Below, piece by piece: positions 1 to 10,300 of a stretch of DNA of 64,000 nt (positions within the stretch are counted from its first letter, which is position 1; the number at the start of each line of letters is the position of its first letter). A program made the position numbers and the translations under genes. The DNA comes from CAVPCZ01 sp963779225 (GTDB lineage: Bacteria > Bacteroidota > Ignavibacteria > UBA10030 > UBA6906): contig CAVZWW010000003.1 in the NCBI GenBank assembly GCA_963779225.1, forward strand, positions 2,294,001 to 2,358,000, in the 5' to 3' direction. The notes beneath the pieces are model-generated. The model did not search any database. It worked only from the letters and a program-made list of their open reading frames with translations, and was not told the origin of the DNA.

Positions 1-2
1 AC

Positions 3-1563
3 ATCAAACGCCTCGGCGCAAATACCGTCCACCTGCTGCCTATTACCTCGATCGGTCATGACGGCAACAAGGGGACCCTCGGTTCGCCCTATGCTATCCG
101 GAATCCGTACCAGATCGATGAGAACCTGAGCGAGCCTTCCCTCGGCCTGGATGTCGATACCGAATTCCGTGCGTTTGTGGAGGCGGCGCACCGGCTCGGC
201 CTGCGTGTTGTCGTCGAGTTCGTGTTCCGCACCGCGGCCAAGGACGGAGACTGGGTGAAGGAACATCCGGAGTGGATGTACTGGATCAAGGAGAGCGTGC
301 CACAGAGGGCGCCGCACGAGACCGACGAAGGAAAGTACGGATCACCCGTGTTCACACGGGAGGAGCTGGACCGCATTCATGGTGATGTCAATGCCGGGCG
401 CCTGGACCATCTGATTCCGCCCCACCAGGTGTACCGCGACTTCTTCACGCTGCCGCCGGGAGCCGGGACGGTGCGGAAGCAAGACGGCCGCTACATCGGT
501 GTCCTTGACGACGGCACACGCGTCAAGATTCCCGGCGCATTCGCCGACTGGCCCCCCGAAGATACACAGCCGCCGTGGAATGACGTCACGTATCTGCGTC
601 TGTACACGCACCCCGACTTCAATTACATCGGCTATAACACCATCCGGATGTACGACCGGCGGCTGACGCAGCCGCAGTATGTCAATCGCCCGCTCTGGGA
701 CAGGATCGTCGGGATCATTCCGCACTACCAGCAGGACTTCCATATCGACGGGGTTATGATCGATATGGGGCATGCGCTCCCCATGGAGCTCAAAGCCGAA
801 ATGGTGGCCAAGGCGCGCAGCCTTGATCCCGATTTCGCTTTCTGGGATGAGAACTTCTCGATCTCGCAGAAGAGCAGGGATGAGGGGTACAACGCGGTTT
901 TCGGGTATTGCTGGGTGGACCAGCATCATCCCGACCGGATGAGGAACCTCGCCCGGAAACTCGCGCACGAAGGATTCCCGATCCCGTTTTTCGCCACACC
1001 GGAAAACCACAACACCCCGCGCGCCGCAGCGCGTTCCGGGCATCTGACCTATGCACGCTGGACCATTGTCGTCAACAGTTTTCTGCCCGCGGTTCCGTTT
1101 CTTCATTCCGGTTATGAAATCGCGGAGACGATACCCGATCAACACCGGACTGGATTTCACCGTGGAAGATCTCAAGAAACTTCCGTCGGAGAAACTTCCG
1201 CTGTTCAGCGAATACGCGTACAACTGGCTCAACCCCGAGCAGTTCGTGCACCTGATCAGCACGGTGCTCGCCATCAGAAAGAAGCACCGCGTGATGGTGA
1301 CGGATTCCCGGCCGGAGTCGTTCCGCATGCTCGATGAGGGGAACAGCCACCTGCTCGCGTTTGCGCGTCTGAGCCGGGACCAGCGTACACGCCTGGCGAT
1401 CATCTGCAATATGCACCATCACGCGATCCAGCGGGCGGGAACCAGACTGGAGACAACGAAAAAGCGGGTCGTCAATCTCCTGACCGGCAAGAAAATCGCG
1501 GTCAGAGAGGGTGTACTGCACGCCGACCTGGCCCCGGGCGAATGCCTGGTTTTTGAATACTGA
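3..1563 (+). CDS. Alpha-amylase family (GH13-like) protein, 5' truncated and frameshifted
   Basis: The gene is open from the left edge of the window, so the N-terminus is missing. The fold follows GH13: a beta-3 region (RVVVEFVFRT), a nucleophile strand (DGVMIDMGHA, about 748-775), an acid/base strand (FWDENF, about 841-860) and a beta-7 region (PENHNTPR, about 1000-1023), then an all-beta C-terminal domain ending at 1563. The reading frame breaks at 1134-1137: removing one base there joins ETIP to INTGLDF and restores one continuous protein. The invariant Arg two residues before the nucleophile is Met here, and the usual third catalytic Asp (NHD) is Asn. It may therefore be a divergent or inactive glycosidase. 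It is first in an operon for glucan uptake and probably acts in the cytoplasm or on imported oligosaccharides. Confidence 0.75.
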
Positions 1564-1583
1564 AAAGGAACGGTGACCAATCC

Positions 1584-2876
1584 ATGCGCGCGTTCCAGGT
1601 AAAACTCACGAACGGATTCTATGCTCTCATCAGTCTGCCTGCGACAGCAATGGGATTCGCGCTGTCCATTCAGATTTCAGCTCTGAGCTGGCTGCTGACG
1701 ACCCGCTACAATCTGGACATTCACCAGGTGGGTATCGTCTGGGCTGCGGGACCGCTGGCCGGTATCGTCGGACAGGTCATCATCGGCCTCATAAGCGACC
1801 GTGTCTGGTTCTGGGGTGGCCGCCGGCGTCCCTTCATCCTGATCGGGGGAACGATTGCGGCGTTGATGCTGCTGGCTCTGCCGAACATCGATGCTATCAA
1901 CAACGCGCTCGGCGTCGGTCATCTCCTTCTGGTCGCGACGGGCATCGCGCTGACACTCGATCTCGCCATCAACATCAGCTTCAACCCGACACGCTCCGTG
2001 ATCGCCGATGTGACGCCCGAAGGAGAAGCCCGCACAAAAGGGTACACCTGGATGCAGACGATCTCCGGCTTCTTCGGCGTTCTGGCGTACGTGGTCGGCG
2101 CCGTCGCCGGCAACGAAGTCCTCATCTATGCGGGTGTCGGTGTGGTCTTCCTTTTCTCCGTTTTGCCGATTCTCTTCGTTACGGAAAAGAAGGAGCTTCA
2201 CCCGTCAGCGGTTGCCGCAGGAGACCGCGGAGGCGGCGGCTCACCAACGCAATGGGCGCAGCTCTTCCGCATCTATGGCGCACATGCGTTCTCCTGGATC
2301 GGTGTGCAAACGATGTTTGTGTATATCATTGCGTTCATCCAGCAGAAGATGCCCCTGCCGGTTGAAGCGGGAGAAGCCGTCCGGGAAACCGGCCGCATCA
2401 TCGCGATCGCCTTTGCCGTTCTCAATACCGTCGGATTTCTCCTGCCCGCCCCGGTGCTGGAGCCGCTCGCGAAGCGCTTCGGCCGCGTCCGTGTACATAT
2501 GGGCGCCGTCGCCATCATGGCGATCGGCTACTTCGGCATCGTCGTTGCCGGCACGTCACCGGCAATGCTCTACCTGCTGATGGCGGTGGTGGGCATTGGC
2601 TGGGCATCGATCGTGTCGCTGCCGTTTGCCATCATGTCGGAAAAGGTGGAAAAGTCACGCATGGGCTTCTTCATGGGGATCTTCAATCTCTCCGTGGTCA
2701 TTCCCCAGCTTTTTGTGAGCCTTGTGCTGGGAGGCGTTGTCCTGGCCACAGCGGACAAATCCATCATCTTCATGATCAGCGGTGTCTCGCTCGCCCTCTC
2801 TGCCGCGATCTGGACCCTTGTCCGCGAGGCCGGAGGTGCCACAACGCCCGGCCCGAAAGGAGCAGGCGGACATTGA
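1584..2876 (+). CDS. MFS sugar transporter (sucrose/maltose SUT/SLC45-like)
   Basis: This 430-residue protein has about twelve hydrophobic segments. The loop after helix 2 reads SDRVWFWGGRRRPFIL, the D-R-x(5)-G-R-R-R-P signature of the GPH/SLC45 sucrose-maltose carriers. It probably imports a disaccharide or oligosaccharide by cation symport. The ATG at 1584 lies 21 bp after the GH13 stop, and its TGA (2874-2876) overlaps the start of the next gene, so it is co-transcribed. A second, clearly related MFS carrier closes the operon at 5928-7235. Substrate assignment rests on the neighbours only. Confidence 0.85.
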   Translation: MRAFQVKLTNGFYALISLPATAMGFALSIQISALSWLLTTRYNLDIHQVGIVWAAGPLAGIVGQVIIGLISDRVWFWGGRRRPFILIGGTIAALMLLALPNIDAINNALGVGHLLLVATGIALTLDLAINISFNPTRSVIADVTPEGEARTKGYTWMQTISGFFGVLAYVVGAVAGNEVLIYAGVGVVFLFSVLPILFVTEKKELHPSAVAAGDRGGGGSPTQWAQLFRIYGAHAFSWIGVQTMFVYIIAFIQQKMPLPVEAGEAVRETGRIIAIAFAVLNTVGFLLPAPVLEPLAKRFGRVRVHMGAVAIMAIGYFGIVVAGTSPAMLYLLMAVVGIGWASIVSLPFAIMSEKVEKSRMGFFMGIFNLSVVIPQLFVSLVLGGVVLATADKSIIFMISGVSLALSAAIWTLVREAGGATTPGPKGAGGH

Positions 2877-4138
2877 ACGTGCGCAGGTGCCTCGCCCGGT
2901 TCGGCGCTCCCGCAGCGCTGCTGGTGATCGTCCTGGCCGCCGGCCTGACAGCACAGGGATGCTTCAAACGCGATGACGGACGGGTCCGGATCACCATCTG
3001 GCACCAGGACCGCATTGACATCCGCGTGATCCTCGAGCGGCAACTGCATCGCTTCATGAAGCTTCATCCCGAAGTCAAAGTTGAGCAACTCTTCAAGGAA
3101 ACCGAGGAACTCCGATCGGGGTTCATTATCGCCGCCCTGGCGGGGCAGGGGCCGGAGATCGTGTACGGACCCTCGGATCAGGTAGGGCCGTTCGAGATCA
3201 TGAATATCATCCTCCCGCTGGAACCGCTGTTCGACAGTACCTGGCTGGCCCGGTACGATACGAAAGCGCTTACCTGGTACAAGGGGCACCTGTACCAGAT
3301 CGCCGACAAGCTGGGCAATCACCTCACGCTGGTATATAACAAGAAGCTCGTCCCTGTTCCGCCGACAACCGAACAGGAGCTGATTGCGATCGGCAAACAG
3401 CTCACGGTTGATGTCAACGGTGACGGGAAGACCGACCGGTACGGGCTCGCCTGGAACTACACCGAACCGTTTTTCTTCATACCGTTTCTGACCGGGTTCG
3501 GCGGGTGGATCATGGACGATGCAGGTACGCCTACCCTGAACACCAGGAGCACCATTGACGCCCTTCTGTTTGTGAAGCAGTTGCGCGACGTGCACAAGAT
3601 CATCCCGAACGAAGCCGACTACAACGTTGCCGACATACTGTTCAAAGATGGCAAAGCCGCGATGATCATTAACGGGGATTGGTCGTGGGCCGGCTACCTG
3701 AACGCAGGGCTGGACATCGGCGTGGCCCCGTTGCCCAGGATTACCACTACCGGACTCTGGTGCGAGCCGATGGTGTCCCCGAAAGGGTTTTCCATCAACG
3801 CCAACATCAGCGAGGAGAAGAAGCGCTGGGTGCTGGAATTGATCCGCTTCCTGATGGCTCCGGAGAACCAACTGGAGGCGGCGAAGGAGTTGTACACCAT
3901 GCCGACCCACATGGAGGTGCAACAGAGCGCCTTCGTGCAGAACAACGAGATCCTCCGGAACTCGCGAATTCAGATTCAACACGGCCGCCCGATGCCGGTC
4001 ATACCGGAAGTGCGGGCAATCTGGGATGCCATGCGTCCGAGCTATCAGGCGGTCCTTGCCGGGACCAAAACCGCGGAGCAGGCGGCCGCGGATATGCAGA
4101 CACTCGCACTTCGCAGAATCAAAGAGATGAACGAGTAA
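2873..4138 (+). CDS. ABC transporter sugar-binding lipoprotein (MalE-like)
   Basis: A 421-residue extracellular solute-binding protein of family 1. The TTG start at 2873 overlaps the preceding stop by four bases, suggesting translational coupling. Residues 1-30 form a lipoprotein signal ending AQGC, with Cys30 the likely lipidated residue. The mature part has the family pattern: ITIWHQD at the first strand, a VYGPSDQVG hinge, YNKKLV, DVNGDGKTDRYG and INGDWSW. It would bind maltodextrin-like sugars outside the inner membrane and deliver them to the two permeases that follow. A Ca-binding-like D-x-N-x-D-x-K loop (DVNGDGKTD) is also present in many such proteins. Confidence 0.9.
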   Translation: MNVRRCLARFGAPAALLVIVLAAGLTAQGCFKRDDGRVRITIWHQDRIDIRVILERQLHRFMKLHPEVKVEQLFKETEELRSGFIIAALAGQGPEIVYGPSDQVGPFEIMNIILPLEPLFDSTWLARYDTKALTWYKGHLYQIADKLGNHLTLVYNKKLVPVPPTTEQELIAIGKQLTVDVNGDGKTDRYGLAWNYTEPFFFIPFLTGFGGWIMDDAGTPTLNTRSTIDALLFVKQLRDVHKIIPNEADYNVADILFKDGKAAMIINGDWSWAGYLNAGLDIGVAPLPRITTTGLWCEPMVSPKGFSINANISEEKKRWVLELIRFLMAPENQLEAAKELYTMPTHMEVQQSAFVQNNEILRNSRIQIQHGRPMPVIPEVRAIWDAMRPSYQAVLAGTKTAEQAAADMQTLALRRIKEMNE

Positions 4139-4154
4139 GAAGAGGCCGCTTTCC

Positions 4155-5063
4155 ATGACGTCATCGCACACTCTCCGTCACCGGCTCTACGTGTTCCTGC
4201 TGGTAGCTCCCGCCTTTGTGGTCCTGTTCGGCGTGGTGATCTATCCGTTCTTCTACAACATCGTCATCTCCCTCTCCAATATGAACCTGAGGCATATCCG
4301 GGACTGGCAGATCATCGGGTTCGGTCAATACGTAAAGGTGTTCACCGAACCCTCGCAACCCAATTTCTATCTGGTCTTCGTGAAGACGGTGATCTGGACC
4401 GTGGTGAACCTGTTCTTTCACGTTGTGCTCGGGGTGTTTCTCGCCCTCGTGCTGAACCAGAAGGAGATACGCGGGAAGGCGATCTTCCGGGCGATCCTCG
4501 TCCTTCCCTGGGCGGTGCCGCAGCTCATCGTTGCGCTGACCTGGCGCGGAATGTTCAACTACGAGTATGGCGCGATCAACCTGATGCTGACGCAGTGGTT
4601 CGGTATCGACGGCGTGCAGTGGTTGCGCCAGCCGCTCGAAGCGTTTATCGCGGTGATCATCACCAATGTCTGGCTCGGTTTTCCCTTCATGATGGTGATC
4701 GCAATGGGGGCGCTGCAAAGCATCCCGCATGATCTTTATGAAGCGGCGGATATCGACGGGGCGGCGTGGTATCACAAGCTGCGCCACATCACCATTCCCC
4801 TGATCAGGCCGGTGATGGTGCCGGCGATCACGCTGGGGACTATCTGGACCTTTAACAACCTGAATATCGTCTGGCTTGTGAGCAACGCCGGGGAACCGTC
4901 GGACCAGACACACCTGCTGGTCTCATTCGTCTACAAGGCGGCATTCAACTTCTACCGGTACGGGTACGGCGCCGCCCTGTCCATCATCATCTTCTTTATC
5001 TTGCTGGCCTTCAGCCTCACTTTCATGCGGAAGTCCAAAGCCACACAGAACGTGTATTCCTGA
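4155..5063 (+). CDS. ABC sugar transporter permease (MalF-like)
   Basis: A 302-residue inner-membrane permease with six or more hydrophobic segments. The cytoplasmic EAA loop reads EAADIDGAAWYHKLRHITIP, the site where such permeases dock an ATPase. It starts 16 bp after the binding protein and 15 bp before the partner permease, and forms the translocation pore with it. No ATPase gene is present in the operon, so the transporter must borrow an MsmK/MalK-type ATPase encoded elsewhere. Confidence 0.92.
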   Translation: MTSSHTLRHRLYVFLLVAPAFVVLFGVVIYPFFYNIVISLSNMNLRHIRDWQIIGFGQYVKVFTEPSQPNFYLVFVKTVIWTVVNLFFHVVLGVFLALVLNQKEIRGKAIFRAILVLPWAVPQLIVALTWRGMFNYEYGAINLMLTQWFGIDGVQWLRQPLEAFIAVIITNVWLGFPFMMVIAMGALQSIPHDLYEAADIDGAAWYHKLRHITIPLIRPVMVPAITLGTIWTFNNLNIVWLVSNAGEPSDQTHLLVSFVYKAAFNFYRYGYGAALSIIIFFILLAFSLTFMRKSKATQNVYS

Positions 5064-5078
5064 GGGGAGTGACCGTTT

Positions 5079-5921
5079 ATGGTACGGAGCAAAGGTGCCA
5101 CTGCAATCCGTGTGACGGCGAGTTATGTCGTCCTCCTTATCTTCTCGCTCATCGCGCTCTACCCGGTGTTGCAGATCTTCAACATCTCCCTGCGCCCGGC
5201 GGACCGGCTGCTCTCGACCTCCCTGGAACTGATCCCCGCGGAGGCGTCCTTCGACAACTACGTCGGGCTTTTCACCGAACGTCCGTTTTTCCTCTGGCTG
5301 ATCAACAGCACGCTCATTGCCGTGGTCGTCACGCTCACCGGGGTGGTTCTTGCGTCCACGTGCGGGTACGCGTTTTCCCGGTACAATTTTGTGGGCAAGA
5401 AGTTCGGCCTGCTGAGCCTGCTGGTCACGCAGATGTTCCCCGCGACCATGTTGCTGCTCCCCATGTATATCATGCTGGTGAACCTGCACCTGATCAACAC
5501 CTACCTGGGGATCGTCATCATGTATTCCGCGACAGCCCTCCCGTTCTGCATCTGGCAAATGAAGGGGTACTACGATACTATTCCCACCTCTCTCGAAGAA
5601 GCCGGCCGCATCGACGGCTGCAACCAGTTTCAGATTTTCTATATGATCATCCTGCCCCTTGCCGCCCCCGCGCTGGTGATTACAGCGCTCTTCTCGTTCA
5701 TGGCTGCCTGGACGGAATATGTGGTGGCGGCGCAAATCCTCCAGGACACCGAAATGTGGACCCTGCCGCTCGGACTCAAATCCTTTGAATCCAACATGGG
5801 GTCGGAGTGGGGGTTGTACGGCGCGGCCTCGGTGATTGTCACCATCCCGGTTGTGGTCCTCTTCCTCTCGCTGAGCCGCTGGCTCGTTTCGGGCCTGACG
5901 CTGGGGAGTGTCAAAGGGTAA
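5079..5921 (+). CDS. ABC sugar transporter permease (MalG-like)
   Basis: A 280-residue membrane permease with the EAA loop EEAGRIDGCNQFQIFYMIIL near residue 180. Its N-terminal helix and long periplasmic loop match MalG-type proteins. It pairs with the 4155-5063 permease. The gene is preceded by an SD-like GAGGGGAGTG and followed after six bases by the second MFS gene. Together with the binding protein it makes an importer complete except for the ATPase. Confidence 0.92.
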   Translation: MVRSKGATAIRVTASYVVLLIFSLIALYPVLQIFNISLRPADRLLSTSLELIPAEASFDNYVGLFTERPFFLWLINSTLIAVVVTLTGVVLASTCGYAFSRYNFVGKKFGLLSLLVTQMFPATMLLLPMYIMLVNLHLINTYLGIVIMYSATALPFCIWQMKGYYDTIPTSLEEAGRIDGCNQFQIFYMIILPLAAPALVITALFSFMAAWTEYVVAAQILQDTEMWTLPLGLKSFESNMGSEWGLYGAASVIVTIPVVVLFLSLSRWLVSGLTLGSVKG

Positions 5922-5927
5922 AGGGAT

Positions 5928-7235
5928 ATGAAAAAACCGCGTCTCTCTTTCTGGCAAATCTGGAACATGAGTTTTGGCTTCCTCGGCATCCAGTTCGGCT
6001 TCGCACTGCAGAATGCCAATGTCAGCCGTATCTTTGAGACACTGGGTGCGAGCGTTGACAGCATTCCGATACTCTGGATCGCCGCGCCGACCACCGGGCT
6101 GATCGTTCAACCCATCATCGGCTACATGAGCGACCGGACCTGGGGGCGCCTGGGAAGGCGGCGGCCCTACTTCATGACCGGGGCGATACTTGCGTCGCTT
6201 GCACTCATCGTCATGCCGAATTCACCGGTACTCTGGTTTGCGGCGATGATGCTCTGGGTCATGGACGCATCGATCAACATCTCTATGGAACCGTTCCGCG
6301 CTCTCGTGGCTGACCTTTTACCTTCGGAACAGCGCACAACCGGATTCGCGGTGCAGAGTTTCTTCATCGGCATCGGAGCCGTTGTCGCGTCAGCGTTTCC
6401 CTGGGCGCTGACGAACTGGTTTGGGGTCGCGAATACCGCCCCGGCCGGCATGATCCCTCCCTCCGTGATTCTTTCCTTCTATGCCGGTGCAATCGCGTTC
6501 CTCGGTGCGGTTGGCTGGACGGTTTTTCGCACAAAGGAATACCCCCCCGAAAACCTGGAGGACTTCCGCCGTCATCTGCAGGAGAAGAAGGGCCTTTTCG
6601 CCGGAGTGGAGGAGATCCTGGACAGCCTCAGGCGAATGCCCCGGACGATGGTGCAACTCGCCGTTGTGCAGTTCTTCTCCTGGTTTGCTCTCTTCTGCAT
6701 GTGGATCTACACGACCGCGGCTGTCACGGCGCATATCTACCATGCCACCGATCCATCGTCCGCCGCGTACAATGAGGGCGCGGATTGGGTCGGCGTCCTG
6801 TTTGCCGTGTACAATGGATTCGCCGCCCTGGCGGCCTTTGCCATTCCGTGGCTGGCCCGGCGGACAAGCAGGAGAACAGCCCACATGGTCAGTCTGGTGT
6901 GCGGTGGTGCCGGACTGGCTTCCATGTCCGTAATAGGCGACCCGGTACTTCTGTTACTGTCTATGGTGGGTGTGGGGATCGCGTGGGCGAGCATCCTGTC
7001 GATGCCGTATGCAATACTTGCCGGGGCGTTGCCGCCGCAGAAGATGGGGGTCTACATGGGGATTTTCAACTTTTTCATCGTCATCCCGCAGATCGCCGCT
7101 GCCGGTATTCTGGGGTCCCTGATGAAACATTTCCTGGGAAATGATGCGATGAATGCGGTCGTTCTTGGGGGGGGATCAATGCTTGTTGCGGCCGTGGTCA
7201 CACTTCTTGTGAAGGATGTGGACGACACGAAATGA
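5928..7235 (+). CDS. MFS sugar transporter, paralog of 1584-2876
   Basis: A 435-residue carrier with twelve predicted helices and the signature SDRTWGRLGRRRPYF, closely parallel to the first MFS gene in the operon. Both also share the C-terminal half motif (VGIAWASILSMPYAIL; KMGVYMGIFNFFIVIPQI). It is the last gene of the glucan operon and is followed by a small hairpin at 7324-7336. Two carriers of the same subfamily plus an ABC importer in one operon suggests uptake of more than one sugar length, or uptake and release; this is inference. Confidence 0.87.
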   Translation: MKKPRLSFWQIWNMSFGFLGIQFGFALQNANVSRIFETLGASVDSIPILWIAAPTTGLIVQPIIGYMSDRTWGRLGRRRPYFMTGAILASLALIVMPNSPVLWFAAMMLWVMDASINISMEPFRALVADLLPSEQRTTGFAVQSFFIGIGAVVASAFPWALTNWFGVANTAPAGMIPPSVILSFYAGAIAFLGAVGWTVFRTKEYPPENLEDFRRHLQEKKGLFAGVEEILDSLRRMPRTMVQLAVVQFFSWFALFCMWIYTTAAVTAHIYHATDPSSAAYNEGADWVGVLFAVYNGFAALAAFAIPWLARRTSRRTAHMVSLVCGGAGLASMSVIGDPVLLLLSMVGVGIAWASILSMPYAILAGALPPQKMGVYMGIFNFFIVIPQIAAAGILGSLMKHFLGNDAMNAVVLGGGSMLVAAVVTLLVKDVDDTK

Positions 7236-7323
7236 GCCACCTGAGCCACCGTGTGACATGTGTGACCGTGCCACTGTGCCACATGTGCCACCGTGCCACA
7301 ACACCGATGACACCGATGATCGG

Positions 7324-7344
7324 GGTGAGTCTCACCTTTGCTTT
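7324..7344 (+). terminator. Candidate terminator between convergent genes
   Basis: A short hairpin (GGTGA, loop GTC, TCACC) is followed by TTTGCTTT, just after the sugar operon and before the convergent glucosidase gene. The stem is only five base pairs, so the call is weak. The 90 bp before it carry several GTGCCAC copies and CACATGTG palindromes. Confidence 0.4.
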
Positions 7345-10300
7345 ACGGCACGACGAGTTCGTCATAGACGTTTGATTCCTCCGGAATCAGACGCCCCCCT
7401 CCGTTCCACTCACCACGGACACGATCCACACTCCGGAACTCTCCGATACCCGCACCGCCGTGGTCGTCCTGCGCACCGGCCACTATCGTGCATCGCCAGG
7501 ACGACGTCGGGCGGCCCAGAAGCGCAACTGGAAGGGAAAAACTGATTGTACCGGCAGCGGCGTCGCCCAGGGGGTGCAGCACGTCTTCCGGAGCCGGAAT
7601 GTACGCTCCGAGGGTCTTTCCGCCGGCGTCTTCCACCCGGATGCCGCCGCCGATAAGCACCAATCGCTCGTATGCCGCCCGGCGGGAGACGCGATAAAGC
7701 GCATTCGCCGGGATCATGGTCGCACCTGAACCTACGATCCCGTCAGTGTCGATTGCTATTGCGGCGAAGGTGAGCTGGAAACCGTATTCCGGATGCCAGC
7801 CGGGATCGGGGAGCGATGCGAACCGAAGGTCAAAATAGACGCGCACGGAGTCCGCCCGTATGGTACATTCACGCAGATCGAACGATCCGGGGACGAAGTT
7901 CGGATTTATCGGATACTCGAGCCGCCCTCCACGGTCACGGACTGCCCCGACACCCGTGTCATCACCGGCCGCGTCCTCGGCGTGAAATATCAGGGTCGCG
8001 AGATCATTCCGGCGTTTGATGTCGGCATGGTTCAAGAGAGGGTAGCCCGGTCCGGCCAGCGCCGGGAGGCCCGGCCGGAGGTTGGGCACTGCCAGGCGGA
8101 TTTCCCTGATTGCGGGTGGATACGCTTGCGGCGGGTTGAATCGGATCTCGGGGCGGACAGGTTGGCCGTTCACCGAGACGACGACGAGAGTGTCGCGCAG
8201 GCTCACGCTGATCCGGGATCGGGCAGGGAGTTTGTGCCGAATGGTTACGCTTGCCGCGTCCCGGCGCGGGAGGTCCAGTATGAGATCGTATGAATCGGAG
8301 AGCGCGCTGGCATCAAGGTCGACGCCGGATTCCGCGCCGGCAGGTTTGATGACAAGTGGGACGGGGACTCCGTCAACATTGACCGTGGCGTGCACGGTGC
8401 CCAGCGCGCGGGGCAACCGCGGGCGGAGGATGATTCGGTGCGACAGGCGTTCCACACGCACGCCGAGATAGTCATCGTAGATATTGCGGATATGTTCACC
8501 CAGATTCCACGCCTGAGAAACCGTTCCGGAGAGGCGCGGTTCCGGATCCCCGGGACGGGCGAGAGCGTCCAGGAGTTCGGATTGAGTCCCGACGGCGCCG
8601 CGATGAAGGATCTGGTGAACGGTGTTCATGGTGACCACAAACGCCGAATCCTGGAGTTCGTAACCGCAGAGCGCTGAAATCACCGGTCCCTGTAGCCAGG
8701 TCCACACCGTGCCGTTATGATACGCGGCGTCTTTTGGATAATAGGGCGGATACTCGTGGTAGGGGTGAAACCGGTCATCGGTCTGCGCCAGCGAAGCGAC
8801 GCCATAGGGATAGGTAAGTTCCGTCACGACCGTATGCACCATCTGTGCGCGTGTTGCCGTGTCGAGGAGCCCCGCGGCAAAAATCTGATTTGGCCGTGTG
8901 AGCAGATCGGGTGTATCGTCCGCGTTGAGATGATCGGCGACTTTTCCGTTCACGACGAAATGCCGGTTGAACTGGTCCTTCAGCCGGGTGAGCGCGTTGT
9001 GCCATGTACGTGCCGACCCCACATCTCCGAGCCGTGTTGCGCACCAGATTCCCGTCTCGAGCTGCAACGCCCAGAGTGCCTGGATATCATTTGCGCGGTT
9101 CCCGCGGGGGCTCCATGGGCCGTCCGGCCCGACCGCATCCATCCATGTATCCGCATCATTATGAGTCAGGAAGCCCCGGGCATCGACGTGGTATTTGAGC
9201 GTGCCGTCGATCGAGCGGAGAATAACGGGGTAGAGTTCGAGCAGGAGCGATTCATCACCCGAACGTTCAATATACTCCCGTACCATCATCACGAAACGTG
9301 GTGTCCCATCCGCCGTGTTGAACGCCGTATCCGTGGTGGTGACGATGTTCGGGATCTTCCCGAAGTTGGGACTGGCCGGATTACGGTCCTGGAAACCGGA
9401 AAAAGACCCGAGGATCTCGCGTGCTTCCCGGAAACGGCCGGTCACAAGGGCCGCCCCGGAAAGCGCGATGAAGGTGTCGCGGCCCCAGTAGTTGTTGAAC
9501 CAGGGGAGTCCCGCAAAAATCCCCTTTCCCGATTGATTCATGATCAATGCATCGAGCGAAAGGACAGCCCACGCATATGCACTGTCGAAAGAGAAGTTCC
9601 CGGTCCGGATTTGTGTGCTCGCAAGCAGTTGCTCGAGACGGCTGCGGCGCGCGGTGGCATAGGCTGCACTCCTGGTCTGAAAGGAAAGGGCAAGTAATGC
9701 GGTGGCGTCCGGCGTGTCCCCCACGGCGCAACCGAACATATGCACCCTCTGTTTCGGAGCGTACAGACGGACCGGGGAGAAGGCGCGCCCCTTCATGGTC
9801 CCGGATGAATCAGGGAGAGCCTGTGGATGAGCGATCGCGAGCCAGACGGGGTAGTTAGCGGAAGCCGTCCGTTGAAGATGATTCGTGCGTGCAACGAGAG
9901 CGACTCCCTGCCTGAGAGCGATCCGGTAGTCGGCGCTCGTTCGGCCGTCGGCAAAGAAGGGTCGTATACCGGCATCAACGGGCACCGGGGAATGGAGGAT
10001 GACGCCGAACAGCGCCAGGCTGTCCACCGGCCATAGTTCTTCCAGGATTCCTCCCGGATAGGTACGCTCCAGGTGGTCAGGGTAGACCCGCGTCCGCGTG
10101 GCGCTCCGGCGGGAGAGAGGCTCACCGTTGATCAGGAGTTCATAGTCGTCCAGGAATTCACGCCCGAACACATTGAATCCCTGCCAGCTTGTTGTATTGG
10201 GTCCGCCCGTCTCGCCGTACAAAAACGCCGTCTGTTTGTTGGTGAAGATGAACGGCCGAGAACCGGAGGTGATCTCAATGCCTATCCGATCGAGAAGAGC

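Noticed and set aside
342..1409. Long minus-strand open frame (355 codons) opposite the GH13 gene
   Set aside because: Mirror of a conserved coding frame in high-GC DNA; the translation is Arg/His/Asp-rich with no domain.
2570..4171. 533-codon minus-strand open frame opposite the sugar-binding protein
   Set aside because: Antisense shadow; the plus strand encodes a clear solute-binding lipoprotein with operon context.
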